64,000 nt of DNA from Actinacidiphila epipremni (GCF_012034175.1 NZ_JAATEJ010000020.1:62001-126000); one strand, 5' to 3'. Shown: positions 20,562-29,700, numbered from the stretch's first letter. Numbers and translations are program-made. The notes: generated from the letters alone by a model not told the origin.

Positions 20562-22292
20562 TCAGTTGCGCCGGAGGATCACATAGCCCTCCGCACTGGC
20601 TATCTGCGTGTACGTCGCCCCGGGGTGCAGCTGCGACCCGTAGGTGACCGGATCCGGCACCCACCCGCTGGAGTTGTCGATCGCGATGTACTGCGGCACC
20701 ACGCCCTTCGTCCCGCCCACCCAGTACACCGTCGTGCGGTGCACCAGCCGGCTGATCGGCCCGACGTTCGCCTCCACCGTCGCCCCGTCGGGTATCTGGT
20801 CCAGCAGCTTCTCGATCGACTTGGTCCGCGCGTCGACCTTGTACGTGTCCCCGTGGCCGAGTGACGCCAGCGGCAGCGACAACGTCAGCGCCATCGCCGC
20901 CCCCACCGCCGCGGCCGGCACCCCGGAGGCGTACGACCGCAGCCACGGCGTCCGGCTGCGCCGCGACCGGTCGGCCGCGTCCACCAGCGCCAGGAACACC
21001 ACCGGCATCAGCACCGCGCTGTAGTGCCACGCCGTGCCCCAGTTCTCCGGGTAGTGCGACACGAAGCGCCAGCCGATCGTCGGCAGCGCCGCCACGATGA
21101 GCGGCGACCGCAGCGCCAGCAGCCCCGTCGTGGGCAGCAGGATCCACAGCAGCGTCCGCAGCGCCGTCCCGAACGGGATGTGCCCGGTCAGCGTCCCGTC
21201 GCCGTTGATGTGGTTGAACGCGTCATAACCCGGCCCGTAGAACGCGGGGATCAGCACGGTGATGGCCAGCGCGGACGCCGCCACGCCGAACCCGATCAGC
21301 CCGATCGCCCACGGCCCGTACCGCTCGCCGTCACTCAGCGGCCTCTCCACCTGCCCACCCCCTTCCGTCTGCGTCCCCGCGTCACCCGCGGCATCAGCCG
21401 CACCATCTCCGGCCGCGCCGTCGTCCGGCCCGGCCGCCTTCGTACCCGCACCCGCCCCGGCGCCGCCCGTACCCGCAGCGGCCTGCGCCGTCCCCGAGCC
21501 GGCCCCGGCTCCAGCCGTGGCCCCGGCGGGCGTGCCCTGCTCCGGACCGGCGCCCGGCGCCGCCGCCTGCGCCGGGACCCGCGCCGCGGACCGCTCGCCC
21601 TGCTCGCCCTCCCGGGTGCGCCACCAGACGATCGCGCCGATCACCGCGGCCGTGACGCCCAGGTCCTCCTTGACCAGCACCAGCGGCACCGCCCACCACA
21701 GCGCCGCCGCCCACCGCCGGCGGACGATCGCCTCCATCGAGAACGCGAGCAGCGGCATCGCGAAGGCGATCTCGTGGAAGTCGAAGTCGACCGCCCGCTG
21801 CACCCCCCACGACAGCCCGTACGCCGCCCCGATCGCCAGCCCGCGGCCCCGGCCCAGCAGCAGCCCGGCGCCGCGGGTGACCGGGACCACCGACAGCGCG
21901 AACAGCAGCGCCTGCGCCACCAGCAGCGTCACCGGAGTGGGAAAGACCCGGTAGAAGGGCGCGATCAGCGCGGTGATCGGGCTGAAGTGGTCGCCCAGCG
22001 CGTTGAACCCCGGGCCCTTCAGCGTCGTGACCGGCGCGTGCAGATGCGCGTACCCCTTGACGGCCTGCTCGAAGATGCCCAGGTCCCAGGACATCGTGAG
22101 CATCCTGCGGTACCTGACCAGCGACAGCAGCAGGTACGCCACGAAGAACACGACGCCCAGCACATAGGGGTCGAAGCGGCGTCCCGGTATCCGCAGCGGT
22201 CCCAGCCCCGCCGCGCCGGTCGTTTCCGGCTCGGCGGCCGGTTGTGCCGCCTTGCCGCCGGGCTGCGGTATGACGGCCTCGGCCCTGTCCAT
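20562..22292 (-). CDS. DUF2079 integral membrane protein (copy 1)
   Basis: This is a 576-residue multi-pass membrane protein with about ten hydrophobic segments. It has the DUF2079 signature regions RRMLTMSWDLGIFEQAVKGY, HFSPITALIAPFYRVFPTPV, VDFDFHEIAFAMPLLAFS and VLVKEDLGV. Some DUF2079 proteins resemble GT-C glycosyltransferases; the acidic WDLGIFEQ and FHEIAF motifs would suit a catalytic loop, but that is inference. A long Ala/Gly/Pro-rich loop (about residues 225-310) is absent from the second copy at 27874-29436. A 74-bp stretch is identical between the copies. Start ATG 22292 has GGGAGG upstream. Confidence 0.85.
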   Translation of the reverse strand: MDRAEAVIPQPGGKAAQPAAEPETTGAAGLGPLRIPGRRFDPYVLGVVFFVAYLLLSLVRYRRMLTMSWDLGIFEQAVKGYAHLHAPVTTLKGPGFNALGDHFSPITALIAPFYRVFPTPVTLLVAQALLFALSVVPVTRGAGLLLGRGRGLAIGAAYGLSWGVQRAVDFDFHEIAFAMPLLAFSMEAIVRRRWAAALWWAVPLVLVKEDLGVTAAVIGAIVWWRTREGEQGERSAARVPAQAAAPGAGPEQGTPAGATAGAGAGSGTAQAAAGTGGAGAGAGTKAAGPDDGAAGDGAADAAGDAGTQTEGGGQVERPLSDGERYGPWAIGLIGFGVAASALAITVLIPAFYGPGYDAFNHINGDGTLTGHIPFGTALRTLLWILLPTTGLLALRSPLIVAALPTIGWRFVSHYPENWGTAWHYSAVLMPVVFLALVDAADRSRRSRTPWLRSYASGVPAAAVGAAMALTLSLPLASLGHGDTYKVDARTKSIEKLLDQIPDGATVEANVGPISRLVHRTTVYWVGGTKGVVPQYIAIDNSSGWVPDPVTYGSQLHPGATYTQIASAEGYVILRRN

Positions 22293-22392
22293 CGTCGTCC
22301 TCCCGAGGAAGCGGGGTCGGGGTCTGCCGGAAAAGATACGGGACGACGCTGTCCGCGGGGGACCCGTGCGACGGACGGGTCTTCCGCACCCG

Positions 22393-23097
22393 TCAGCCGG
22401 TCTTGGTCCAGGTGCCGCAGTCGGCCGTCTTGAAGTAGGCGTCCTTGGCGGTGATGGTCACCACGGCCTGGCCCGTCACGTTGTCGTTCGCCGCGATCGA
22501 GTCCACGTCGTGCAGCGCGTCCTTGTCACGCTCCCAGTAGCAGGTCTCGCCGCCCTTGGCCTTGTACGTACCGGCGGCTATGTCCGTGCCCACCTTGTAC
22601 ATCCCGTCCGCCATCGACGTCTTCGGCGCCGCGGGCTTGTCCGTCCCGGCCGGGAACCAGTCCTTGCAGTCCGTCGAGGTGAAGATCTTGTCGGTCGGCT
22701 TGATCGTCACGTAGCTGCTGCCCGCGACGGTGTCGTTGGCCAGGATCGAGTCGGTGTCGCCCTTGGCGTCCTTGTCGCGCTCCCAGTAGCACATGCCGTC
22801 CGAGTTGCCGGTCGTCCGGTACGTGCCGGGCTGGAGGTCCTTGCCGACCTCGAAGGTGCCGTCCCCCTTGAAGGCGGGCTTGGCGGCCGGCTTGTCGGCG
22901 GGCTTGTCCTCTTTCTTCTTGTCCCCCGCGGACGCAGGCGCGGACGCGGGCGCGGAGGAAGGGGCCGTGCTCGCAGAGCCGCCCGAGCCGGACGAGCCGG
23001 CGGAGTCGTCGTCGGGACCGCAGGCCGCGAGCCCGAGCGCGAGGAGCGCGCTGACGGTGCCCGCGGTGGCGAGCCGGACCAGAGACGTCTTGGACAT
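22393..23097 (-). CDS. Lipoprotein with two repeated Cys-x-Trp domains
   Basis: This 234-residue secreted lipoprotein has a signal segment ending in LALGLAAC, a Ser/Ala/Pro and Lys-rich tether, and two copies of a ~65-residue domain. Copy 1 runs GTFEVGKDLQPGTYRT...CYWERDKDAKGDTDSILAND...TDCKDW. Copy 2 runs GMYKVGTDIAAGTYKA...CYWERDKDALHDVDSIAAND...ADCGTW. Each copy has two Cys, probably one disulfide per domain. The V-G-x-D-x-x-x-G-x-Y pattern is common in actinobacterial surface proteins of unknown role. A GGGGGG ribosome-binding site precedes ATG 23097. Confidence 0.8.
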   Translation of the reverse strand: MSKTSLVRLATAGTVSALLALGLAACGPDDDSAGSSGSGGSASTAPSSAPASAPASAGDKKKEDKPADKPAAKPAFKGDGTFEVGKDLQPGTYRTTGNSDGMCYWERDKDAKGDTDSILANDTVAGSSYVTIKPTDKIFTSTDCKDWFPAGTDKPAAPKTSMADGMYKVGTDIAAGTYKAKGGETCYWERDKDALHDVDSIAANDNVTGQAVVTITAKDAYFKTADCGTWTKTG

Positions 23098-23296
23098 GGG
23101 AATCCCCCCTGTTGCTCGGCGGGCCCCGACGGGCCCTGTGAACCGTTGCCACCATGAGAGCATCGAACTGTGAACCGAGTCAACAGCATTTCTCGAAAGA
23201 GTGAAGTTCACGCCGTGAAGGGGTCTGATCGTGATCGCTGGGTATGCTCGACATCACACACGCGAGATCGCGGACGACCGGGGGAAGGAGAGGAAC

Positions 23297-25354
23297 GTGC
23301 CCGAGCACGCGAGCGAGGTGACAGCCGCGGGGATCGCCAGGCTGGCCGGTGTCGGCAGGGCCGCGGTCAGCAACTGGCGCCGGCGCCACGACGACTTCCC
23401 CAAACCCGTCGGCGGGTCCGACACCAGCCCGACCTACGAGCTGTCCGCCGTCGAGCGGTGGCTGCGCGAGCAGGGCAAGCTCCCCTCCGTCCCGCTGTAC
23501 GAACGGCTCTGGCAGCGCGCGGACAGCCATCCCGCCGGTGTGCCCGCGGCCCTGCGCGTCGCGGGCTCGATGCTGATGCTCCTGCGCGAGGACCCGCGCC
23601 TGGCGATCAGCTACAGCGCGGCGTCCGACGACGAGCTGGCCAGACGCCTGCCGGCCGAGCTGGAGTCGGCGCTCGCCGCCCGCTTCGGCCCCGGCCACCC
23701 CGTGCGGCTGCCCGAGCGGCTGGACGACGCGGTGCCGCTGCTGCGCACGACCGCCAAGTTCGCCGAGGACGTCGGTCCGGCCCAGACCTACGAATTCCTC
23801 TTCGGCCGCTATCTGGACGCCAACCCGCGGCAGTTCGTCCTGACCCCGCCCGGCCCCGCCGAGCTGATGGCCGCGCTGGCCGGCGAGCTTCCCGGCAGCG
23901 TCCTGGACCCGGCGTGCGGCAGCGGGGCGCTGCTGCGCGCCAGCCCCGCCCGGCGTTCCGTCTACGCGCAGGAGATCGACCCCGAGCTGGCGTCGCTGAC
24001 GGCGCTGCGGCTGGCGATGGCCGCCGATCCCGGTGTCGGCATCCGCGTGCGCACCGGTGACGCGCTGCGCGAGGACGCCTTCGGCGAGCTGACCGTCGAC
24101 ACCGTGCTGTGCCACCCGCCGTTCAACGACCGCAACTGGGGCCATGACGAGCTGGGCTACGACGCCCGCTGGGAGTACGGCTTCCCGGCCCGCACCGAAT
24201 CCGAGCTGGCCTGGCTCCAGCACGCGCTGGCGCACGTACGCGAGGGCGGCTCGGTGGTGATGCTCATGCCGCCGGCCGTCGCGTCCCGCAGATCCGGCCG
24301 CCGGGTGCGGGCCGACCTGCTGCGCCGGGGCGCGCTGCGCGCGGTCGTGGCACTGCCCGCCGGGGCGGCGCCGCCGCACGGGCTGCCGCTGCATCTGTGG
24401 GTGCTGCGCAAACCCGACCCCGAGCACCGGCCGCCCGCCGACCTGCTGCTGTTCGACGCCGCCGGGATGCCGGGCGCGGGTCCGGACAAGGCGCCCTGGT
24501 TCGCCGTCAGCACCGCCGTGCTCGACGCGTGGACTGCCTTCGACCGGCACGGTGCGCCGGCGAACCAGCCCGGTGTCAGCCGCGTCCTGCCCGTCATCGA
24601 ACTGCTCGACGACGACGTGGACGTGACGCCCGCGCGGCATCTGCCGCCGGCCGCCGCCGAGGGCGGGGCCGCGGCGCTGGAGTCGGTGCGGGAGCAGCTG
24701 ACGCACACCCTGCGCCGCACCGCCGACATAGCCCCGGCCCCTTCGGCGACCGGCGAACCCGCCCGCTGGCCTACCACCACCGTGGGCGAACTGGCCCGGG
24801 CCGGTGCGCTGCTGATGCGCGCCGGTGGCGGTGGCAGTGCGCCGGCGGAGGAGTCGGCGGGCCCGCGGGCGGTGCTGACGGAGCATGACGTGATCGCCGG
24901 CGGCGGACCGACGGGTGTGCTGCCGCCGGCCCGGCCGGAGGGCCCCGCCGAGGAGCCGGTGCTGGTGGAGGAGGGGGATGTGGTGGTGCCGGTTCTCGGC
25001 GGCGGGGCGGTGGCCCGGGTGGTCGACGCGACCGCGGCCGGCGCCGCGCTCGGGCGGAACGTGTATCTGCTCAGGCCGGACACCGCCGCGCTCGACCCGT
25101 GGTTCCTGGCCGGTTTCCTGCGCGGGACGGCCAACAACCGCCAGGCCAGTAGCTTCGCGACCACCTCCACCCGGCTGGACGTGCGGCGCCTCCAGGTGCC
25201 GCGGCTGCCGCTGGCCGACCAGAAACGGTACGGCGACCGCTTCCGCACGCTGGCCGCCTTCGAGGGCACCCTGCGCCAGGCGACCCAGCTCGGCGAACAG
25301 CTCGTCCAGGGCCTCTACGACGGGCTGACCGACGGGACGGTGCGCCCCGGATAG
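23297..25354 (+). CDS. Orphan N6-adenine DNA methylase-like protein with altered motif IV
   Basis: This 685-residue protein resembles type I restriction M subunits. Residues ~10-60 form a predicted helix-turn-helix (GIARLAGVGRAAVSNWRRR). A methylase-like core follows with motif I DPACGSGALL (D204), then VLCHPPFNDRNWGHDEL where NPPF is expected. The first catalytic residue is His273 instead of Asn/Asp, because the codon is CAC. The C-terminal ~200 residues resemble a target-recognition/S-subunit half (NRQASSFATTSTRLDVRRLQVPRLPLADQ). No restriction or specificity gene is adjacent, so it is an orphan. GTG 23297 has GGAG upstream, and TATGCT at 23243 is a likely -10. It may be a DNA-binding pseudo-enzyme or a regulator rather than an active methylase. 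Confidence 0.8.
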   Translation: MPEHASEVTAAGIARLAGVGRAAVSNWRRRHDDFPKPVGGSDTSPTYELSAVERWLREQGKLPSVPLYERLWQRADSHPAGVPAALRVAGSMLMLLREDPRLAISYSAASDDELARRLPAELESALAARFGPGHPVRLPERLDDAVPLLRTTAKFAEDVGPAQTYEFLFGRYLDANPRQFVLTPPGPAELMAALAGELPGSVLDPACGSGALLRASPARRSVYAQEIDPELASLTALRLAMAADPGVGIRVRTGDALREDAFGELTVDTVLCHPPFNDRNWGHDELGYDARWEYGFPARTESELAWLQHALAHVREGGSVVMLMPPAVASRRSGRRVRADLLRRGALRAVVALPAGAAPPHGLPLHLWVLRKPDPEHRPPADLLLFDAAGMPGAGPDKAPWFAVSTAVLDAWTAFDRHGAPANQPGVSRVLPVIELLDDDVDVTPARHLPPAAAEGGAAALESVREQLTHTLRRTADIAPAPSATGEPARWPTTTVGELARAGALLMRAGGGGSAPAEESAGPRAVLTEHDVIAGGGPTGVLPPARPEGPAEEPVLVEEGDVVVPVLGGGAVARVVDATAAGAALGRNVYLLRPDTAALDPWFLAGFLRGTANNRQASSFATTSTRLDVRRLQVPRLPLADQKRYGDRFRTLAAFEGTLRQATQLGEQLVQGLYDGLTDGTVRPG

Positions 25355-25363
25355 TTATCCACA
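25355..25363 (+). promoter_or_regulatory. DnaA-box-like TTATCCACA
   Basis: A perfect TTATCCACA, in the context GTTATCCACAGGG, begins immediately after the methylase stop codon. It shares its 13-mer context with the site at 58207. Confidence 0.45.
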
Positions 25364-25412
25364 GGGCGTCGACGAACCCGCGCCGCCTGCCCGTTGTGGC
25401 CGATACGCTCTC

Positions 25413-25597
25413 GACTAGGGCCTGTTTTAAAAGTAGCGTCGTCCCGCCCGTTAGGGCGGGGGCTGGCGGGGCTGGGTGCGTGCGATTGCAAGGCGGAGGG
25501 AGGAGAGCGCAGCGGGCTGCGCCGACGACTGACAACGCGGCAAGCGTGCGTGCCCAACCCCGCCAGGCAGACGGGACTTTTAAAACAGGCCCTAGTC
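25413..25597. mobile_element. MITE-like element with 22-bp perfect terminal inverted repeats
   Basis: Perfect inverted repeats 25413-25434 (GACTAGGGCCTG...) and 25576-25597 (...CAGGCCCTAGTC) bound the element. If CTAG is the target and TA is duplicated, the element itself runs 25415-25595 (181 bp). The subterminal regions also pair imperfectly, with CTGGCGGGGCTGGG near 25468 and CCCAACCCCGCCAG near 25552. The interior has no open reading frame long enough for a transposase. End sequence and CTAG target resemble the IS5/IS427-type insertion sequences of actinobacteria; that family assignment is from memory. It sits between the methylase stop and the ribosome-binding site of the next gene, 26 bp before its ATG. 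Confidence 0.82.
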
Positions 25598-25623
25598 ATC
25601 CGCTTCGACGACCAGGAGCACAG

Positions 25624-26319
25624 ATGTACGGCCCCGGCATCACCCAGCCGCCGCCTCGACCCGCCGGTCGCGGCGCGGTGGTCGGCATGCGTGTGCTCTT
25701 CACCGCCCTGCCGGTGCTGTCGATCGGGTTCCTCGCCTGGGGCTCGATGCTGCGGCTGGCGATCGTGCGGCACAAGGCGCAGGACTGGGCGCTGATGGTG
25801 GTCGACATCGTGGCCGTCGTCATCGGCTACACCCTGGTCGGGCTGGCCCATGACAACACCGACACCTGGCAGTCCAACGTCGGCACGCTGACGATCCTGG
25901 CCTGCATGCTGGGCACCCCGGCGTATTTCCTGGTCGTGGACCTCCGCCGCAAGGAGGTGCAGCCCGCGGGGTATGCGATGCCCGCCGGCTACGGCATGCC
26001 CCACCCGTATGCCACCGGGTACGGCCCGATGGGTCCGGCGCAGGCGCAGGCCCAGGGCGTCATACCCGGCCCCGCGCAGGCCGGCCACCAGCCGCCGGCC
26101 GCCGGTCACACGCCCTACCCGCACCAGGCCCCGCCGGTGCAGGTGCAGACGCCGATGCCGCAGCAGACTCCGCAGCCCCGGCAGGGCCCGATGACGGCGC
26201 AGGGCCCGGCGCCGGCGCAGGGTGCCGGGTCGGGCGGGGCGCAGCCGCCGCGGATCAGTCAGGTACGTGCGGAGCTGGACGAGTTGAGCGACTACCTCCG
26301 CAAGGAGGAGGGGAGGTGA
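25624..26319 (+). CDS. Membrane protein with Pro/Gln-rich tail, kinase operon partner
   Basis: This 231-residue protein has three predicted membrane segments (about residues 20-40, 55-77 and 86-104). A long Pro/Gly/Gln/Met-rich cytoplasmic tail follows (residues ~115-205), then a charged helix (VRAELDELSDYLRKEEGR). AGGAG lies 6 bases before ATG 25624. Its stop overlaps the GTG of the Ser/Thr kinase gene by four bases, so it is probably the kinase's membrane anchor or a substrate; the tail contains several Thr. The upstream leader is interrupted by the MITE. The most likely -10 (TACGCT, 25404-25409) lies on the far side of that element. Confidence 0.75.
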   Translation: MYGPGITQPPPRPAGRGAVVGMRVLFTALPVLSIGFLAWGSMLRLAIVRHKAQDWALMVVDIVAVVIGYTLVGLAHDNTDTWQSNVGTLTILACMLGTPAYFLVVDLRRKEVQPAGYAMPAGYGMPHPYATGYGPMGPAQAQAQGVIPGPAQAGHQPPAAGHTPYPHQAPPVQVQTPMPQQTPQPRQGPMTAQGPAPAQGAGSGGAQPPRISQVRAELDELSDYLRKEEGR

Positions 26320-27854
26320 TCGGCCGGCTCATCGCCGGCCGGTACGAACTGTCCACGGTGATCGGCCAGGGCGGCATGGGCCAGGTGTGGACGGCCTACG
26401 ACCGCCGGCTGGACCGCCGGGTCGCGGTGAAGCTGCTGCGGCCCGACAAGGTGGCCGGCGGTGACGAGGCCGACGAGCTGCGGCAGCGCTTCGACCGGGA
26501 GTGCCGGGTCACCGCCCAGGTCGACCACCCGGGGCTGGTGACGGTGCATGACGCCGGCGCGGACGGCGACGACCTGTATCTGGTGATGCAGTACGTGGAG
26601 GGCGCCGACCTCGGCGACCACCTCGCCGAGCACGAGCCCTATCCGTGGCCGTGGGCGGTCGCGGTGGGGGCGCAGCTGTGCGCGGTGCTGGCGGCGGTGC
26701 ACGCGGTGCCGATCGTGCACCGCGACCTCAAGCCGCGCAATGTGATGGTGCGCCCGGACGGCACCGTCACGGTGCTCGACCTGGGCGTGGCGTCGGTGAT
26801 GGACACCGACACGACCCGGCTGACGCACACCGGCTCGCCGATCGGCAGCCCGGCGTACATGGCGCCGGAGCAGGCGATGGGCGGCGCGGTCGGGCCGCGT
26901 ACCGACCTGTACGCGCTCGGTGTGCTGCTGCACGAACTGCTCAGCGGCAATGTGCCGTTCGCCGGTACGACGGCCCTCGGGGTGCTGCACCGGCATCTGT
27001 ACGAGGCGCCGGTGCGGCTGCGCCAGTTGCGGCCGGAGGTGCCGGAGCCGCTGGAGTCCCTGGTGCTGCGGCTGCTCGCCAAGGACCCGCAGCACCGCCC
27101 AGCGGGTGCCCAGGAGGTCTACCAGGAGCTGGCGGCGCTGCTGCCGCCGTCCGGTGCCGGGCAGCGGGCGCTCGGGCCGATGGACCCGACCCGGCCGTTC
27201 CTGCGACCGCAGGCGCCCTGGCCGGAGCGGTCCGCGGCGGCGATGCCGGCCCGGCCCGTGGTGCCGCCGCGCCCTGCGGCACCGCCGCCGAAGGACACCG
27301 ACCTCGCGGGGGCGGTCGACGAGGTGAAGCGGCTGCTGGACGCGGGCCGGATCACCCAGGCCGTGGATCTGCTCGGCGGCATCATCCCGGCCGCGGCCGA
27401 GAAGCACGGCGAGCACTCGCCGGTCCTGCGGGCGCTGCGCAAGCAGTATGCGGCGACGCTGATGGAGGACGGCCAGTACCGCCGGGCGCTGCCCGAACTG
27501 CGGCGGCTGTCGGATGAGTTCGCCTCGCAGTACGGCGGGGCCGACCGGCAGGCGCTGCAGTTCCGCTACGAGGCGGCGCAGTGCCTGGAGCACCTCGGCG
27601 ACCCGAGGGCGGCGCTCGGCGAATACCGGGTGCTGCTGCCGTACTTCGAGCGGTACTCGGCCACCAGCCCCGGCACGCCGCTGGACATCCGCCGGCGGAC
27701 GGCGCATCTGCTGCTGTCCATAGGCGACCGCGCCGCGGCCCGCGACGTGCTGACCCGGCTGCTCTACGACGCCGAGCGGGTGCACGGCCCGCACCACCCG
27801 TTCCCCGCCGAGATCCGCAGGACGCTGGCCTGGCTCGGCCAGGTGCATGTGTGA
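26316..27854 (+). CDS. Serine/threonine protein kinase with C-terminal TPR-like region
   Basis: This is a 512-residue PknB-type kinase. Residues ~5-265 form the kinase domain: glycine loop IGQGGMGQVW, Lys39 in VAVKLLRP, catalytic HRDLKPRN (D137), metal-binding DLG (D155, where DFG is usual) and GSPAYMAPEQ. A Pro-rich linker (about 290-330) leads to a helical TPR-like region (residues ~330-510), which would bind partner proteins. There are no PASTA repeats or membrane segments, so membrane contact probably comes from the overlapping upstream membrane protein. Its stop is 19 bp from the stop of the convergent DUF2079 gene. Confidence 0.9.
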   Translation: MIGRLIAGRYELSTVIGQGGMGQVWTAYDRRLDRRVAVKLLRPDKVAGGDEADELRQRFDRECRVTAQVDHPGLVTVHDAGADGDDLYLVMQYVEGADLGDHLAEHEPYPWPWAVAVGAQLCAVLAAVHAVPIVHRDLKPRNVMVRPDGTVTVLDLGVASVMDTDTTRLTHTGSPIGSPAYMAPEQAMGGAVGPRTDLYALGVLLHELLSGNVPFAGTTALGVLHRHLYEAPVRLRQLRPEVPEPLESLVLRLLAKDPQHRPAGAQEVYQELAALLPPSGAGQRALGPMDPTRPFLRPQAPWPERSAAAMPARPVVPPRPAAPPPKDTDLAGAVDEVKRLLDAGRITQAVDLLGGIIPAAAEKHGEHSPVLRALRKQYAATLMEDGQYRRALPELRRLSDEFASQYGGADRQALQFRYEAAQCLEHLGDPRAALGEYRVLLPYFERYSATSPGTPLDIRRRTAHLLLSIGDRAAARDVLTRLLYDAERVHGPHHPFPAEIRRTLAWLGQVHV

Positions 27855-27873
27855 GCGGCGGCGCCCGGCGGGG

Positions 27874-29436
27874 TCACTCCCGGCGCAGCACGACATAGCC
27901 GCCGGCGTCGGCGACCGTCACATAGCGGGCCCGCGGGTGCAGTTGGCGGGCGTAGCCGGCCGGGTCCTGGAGCCAGCCCGACAGGTTCTCGAAGGCCATG
28001 TAGTCCGGCGCCCGGCCGCCGGTCTGGCCGACCCAGTAGACGGTGGTGCGGCGCACCAGGCGGCTGAGCGGGCCGACGTTGGCCTCCACCGTGGCGCCGT
28101 CCGGGATGCGGTCGAGGGCCTTCTTCGCGGCCCGCGTGCCGGCGTCCACCCGGTAGGCGTCCCGGTGGGTGAGCCCGGCGGCCGGGAGTTGGGTGCACAG
28201 CGCGAGCGCCGCCCCGAGCATGGCGGCGGGCACCGCGCGGACCGGTGAGCGCAGCCACCGCGGCGCCCGCCGGCGGCCCGGCGCACCCGCGCCGACGAGG
28301 GCGGCGCAGTCCACCGTGGCGAGGAAGACCACCGGCATGAGCACCGCGTTGTAGTGCCAGGCGGTGCCCCAGTTCTCCGGGTAGTGGGAGGCGAAACGCC
28401 AGCCGAGCGTCGGCAGCGCGACCAGCAGCAGCGGTGAGCGCAGCGCCAGCAGGCCGCCGGCCGGCAGCAGCAGCCACAGCACCGTACGCAGCGCGGTGAC
28501 CGGCGGGACGTGGCCGGTGAGCGAGCCGTCGCCGTTGATGTGGTTGAACGCGTCGTAACCGGGCCCGTGGAAGGACGGGATGAGCCAGCCGATCTCCCAC
28601 GCCGACATCACGACGCCGAAGACCATCAGCCGCACGGCCCACCGGCGGACCTCGCCGCCGCCCGCCGCGCCGCGCACGGTGTCCTTGCCGGCCCGCAGCC
28701 ACACGACCGCGCCGATCATCGCCGCCGCCACCCCCAGGTCCTCCTTGACCAGCACCAGCGGCAGCGCCCACAGCATCGCTGCCGTCCAGCGCCGCCGCAG
28801 GACGGCGGCGAGCGAGAAGCCCAGCAGCGGCATCGCGAAGGCGATCTCGTGGAAGTCGAAGTCGACCGCCCGCTGCACCCCCCACGACAGCCCGTAGGCC
28901 GCGCCGACCGCGAGCCCGCGGCCCCGCCCCAGCAGCAGCCCCGCGGTCCGGGTGACCGGCACCACCGACAGCGCGAACAGCAGCGCCTGCGCCACCAGCA
29001 GCGTCACCGGGGTGGGGAACAACCGGTAGGCGGGGGCGATCAGCGCGAGGACCGGGCTGAAGTGGTCGCCCAGCTCGTCGAAGCCCGGCCCCTTCAGGTC
29101 GGCGACCGGCGCGTGCAGATGCGCGTAGCCCTTGACGGCCTGCTCGAAGATGCCGAGGTCCCACGACATCGTCTCCATCCGGCGGTACCGCGACAGGGAC
29201 AGCGCCGCGTAGAGCGCCGAGAACGCCGCGGCGAGCAGCCATGCGTCGAGCCGGGCCGGCAGCACCCCGGGGCGCCCGGGCCGCCAGGACCGTACGTTCC
29301 ACCAGGGCGCCTTCGTGCGCGTGCCCGCCCCGGCGGGCGCGCCTGCCGCCGGGCCGCGCGCGGGCGCGGGAATTTCCCGCGGCCCGGACTCCTGCGCCGG
29401 CAGTACCGCCTCCGCACGCTCCCGCTCGCCGTCCAT
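27874..29436 (-). CDS. DUF2079 integral membrane protein (copy 2)
   Basis: This 520-residue multi-pass membrane protein is paralogous to 20562-22292 and lies in the same orientation. It shares RRMETMSWDLGIFEQAVKGY, HFSPVLALIAPAYRLFPTPV, VDFDFHEIAFAMPLLGFS and VKEDLGV, plus a C-terminal extracytoplasmic part (IPDGATVEANVGPLSRLVRRTTVYWVG) found in both. It lacks the long Ala/Gly loop of copy 1. The 74-bp identical tract at 28823-28896 (21748-21821 in copy 1) suggests recent duplication or gene conversion. ATG 29436 follows AAGGGAG. The function, possibly glycosyl transfer, is inferred only. Confidence 0.85.
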   Translation of the reverse strand: MDGERERAEAVLPAQESGPREIPAPARGPAAGAPAGAGTRTKAPWWNVRSWRPGRPGVLPARLDAWLLAAAFSALYAALSLSRYRRMETMSWDLGIFEQAVKGYAHLHAPVADLKGPGFDELGDHFSPVLALIAPAYRLFPTPVTLLVAQALLFALSVVPVTRTAGLLLGRGRGLAVGAAYGLSWGVQRAVDFDFHEIAFAMPLLGFSLAAVLRRRWTAAMLWALPLVLVKEDLGVAAAMIGAVVWLRAGKDTVRGAAGGGEVRRWAVRLMVFGVVMSAWEIGWLIPSFHGPGYDAFNHINGDGSLTGHVPPVTALRTVLWLLLPAGGLLALRSPLLLVALPTLGWRFASHYPENWGTAWHYNAVLMPVVFLATVDCAALVGAGAPGRRRAPRWLRSPVRAVPAAMLGAALALCTQLPAAGLTHRDAYRVDAGTRAAKKALDRIPDGATVEANVGPLSRLVRRTTVYWVGQTGGRAPDYMAFENLSGWLQDPAGYARQLHPRARYVTVADAGGYVVLRRE

Positions 29437-29700
29437 GCCCCGAGTGCTCCCTTCGCCTCGGCCGCCCGCCCATTGCCACGCGGTGACCGTTTTGCCCCGT
29501 TAAGGGATGAGTCCAGCTTGGCGACGGGACGGCGGACGCCCGCCGCGGCACGCCGTGCGGTGACCAGGTAGCCGGATCCGGTGGCGGCCCGTCACGGCGG
29601 CAGCCGTAGTCTGCGCCGGCGGGGGAAGACATCTGACGTACCGTTCCTCCGCTCGGCGCACCGGTTCGGGGCACCGGCCGGCACCCCAGGGAAGGCGCAG

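Noticed and set aside
25413..25597. Complete insertion sequence
   Set aside because: The element is only about 181 bp and holds no transposase frame.
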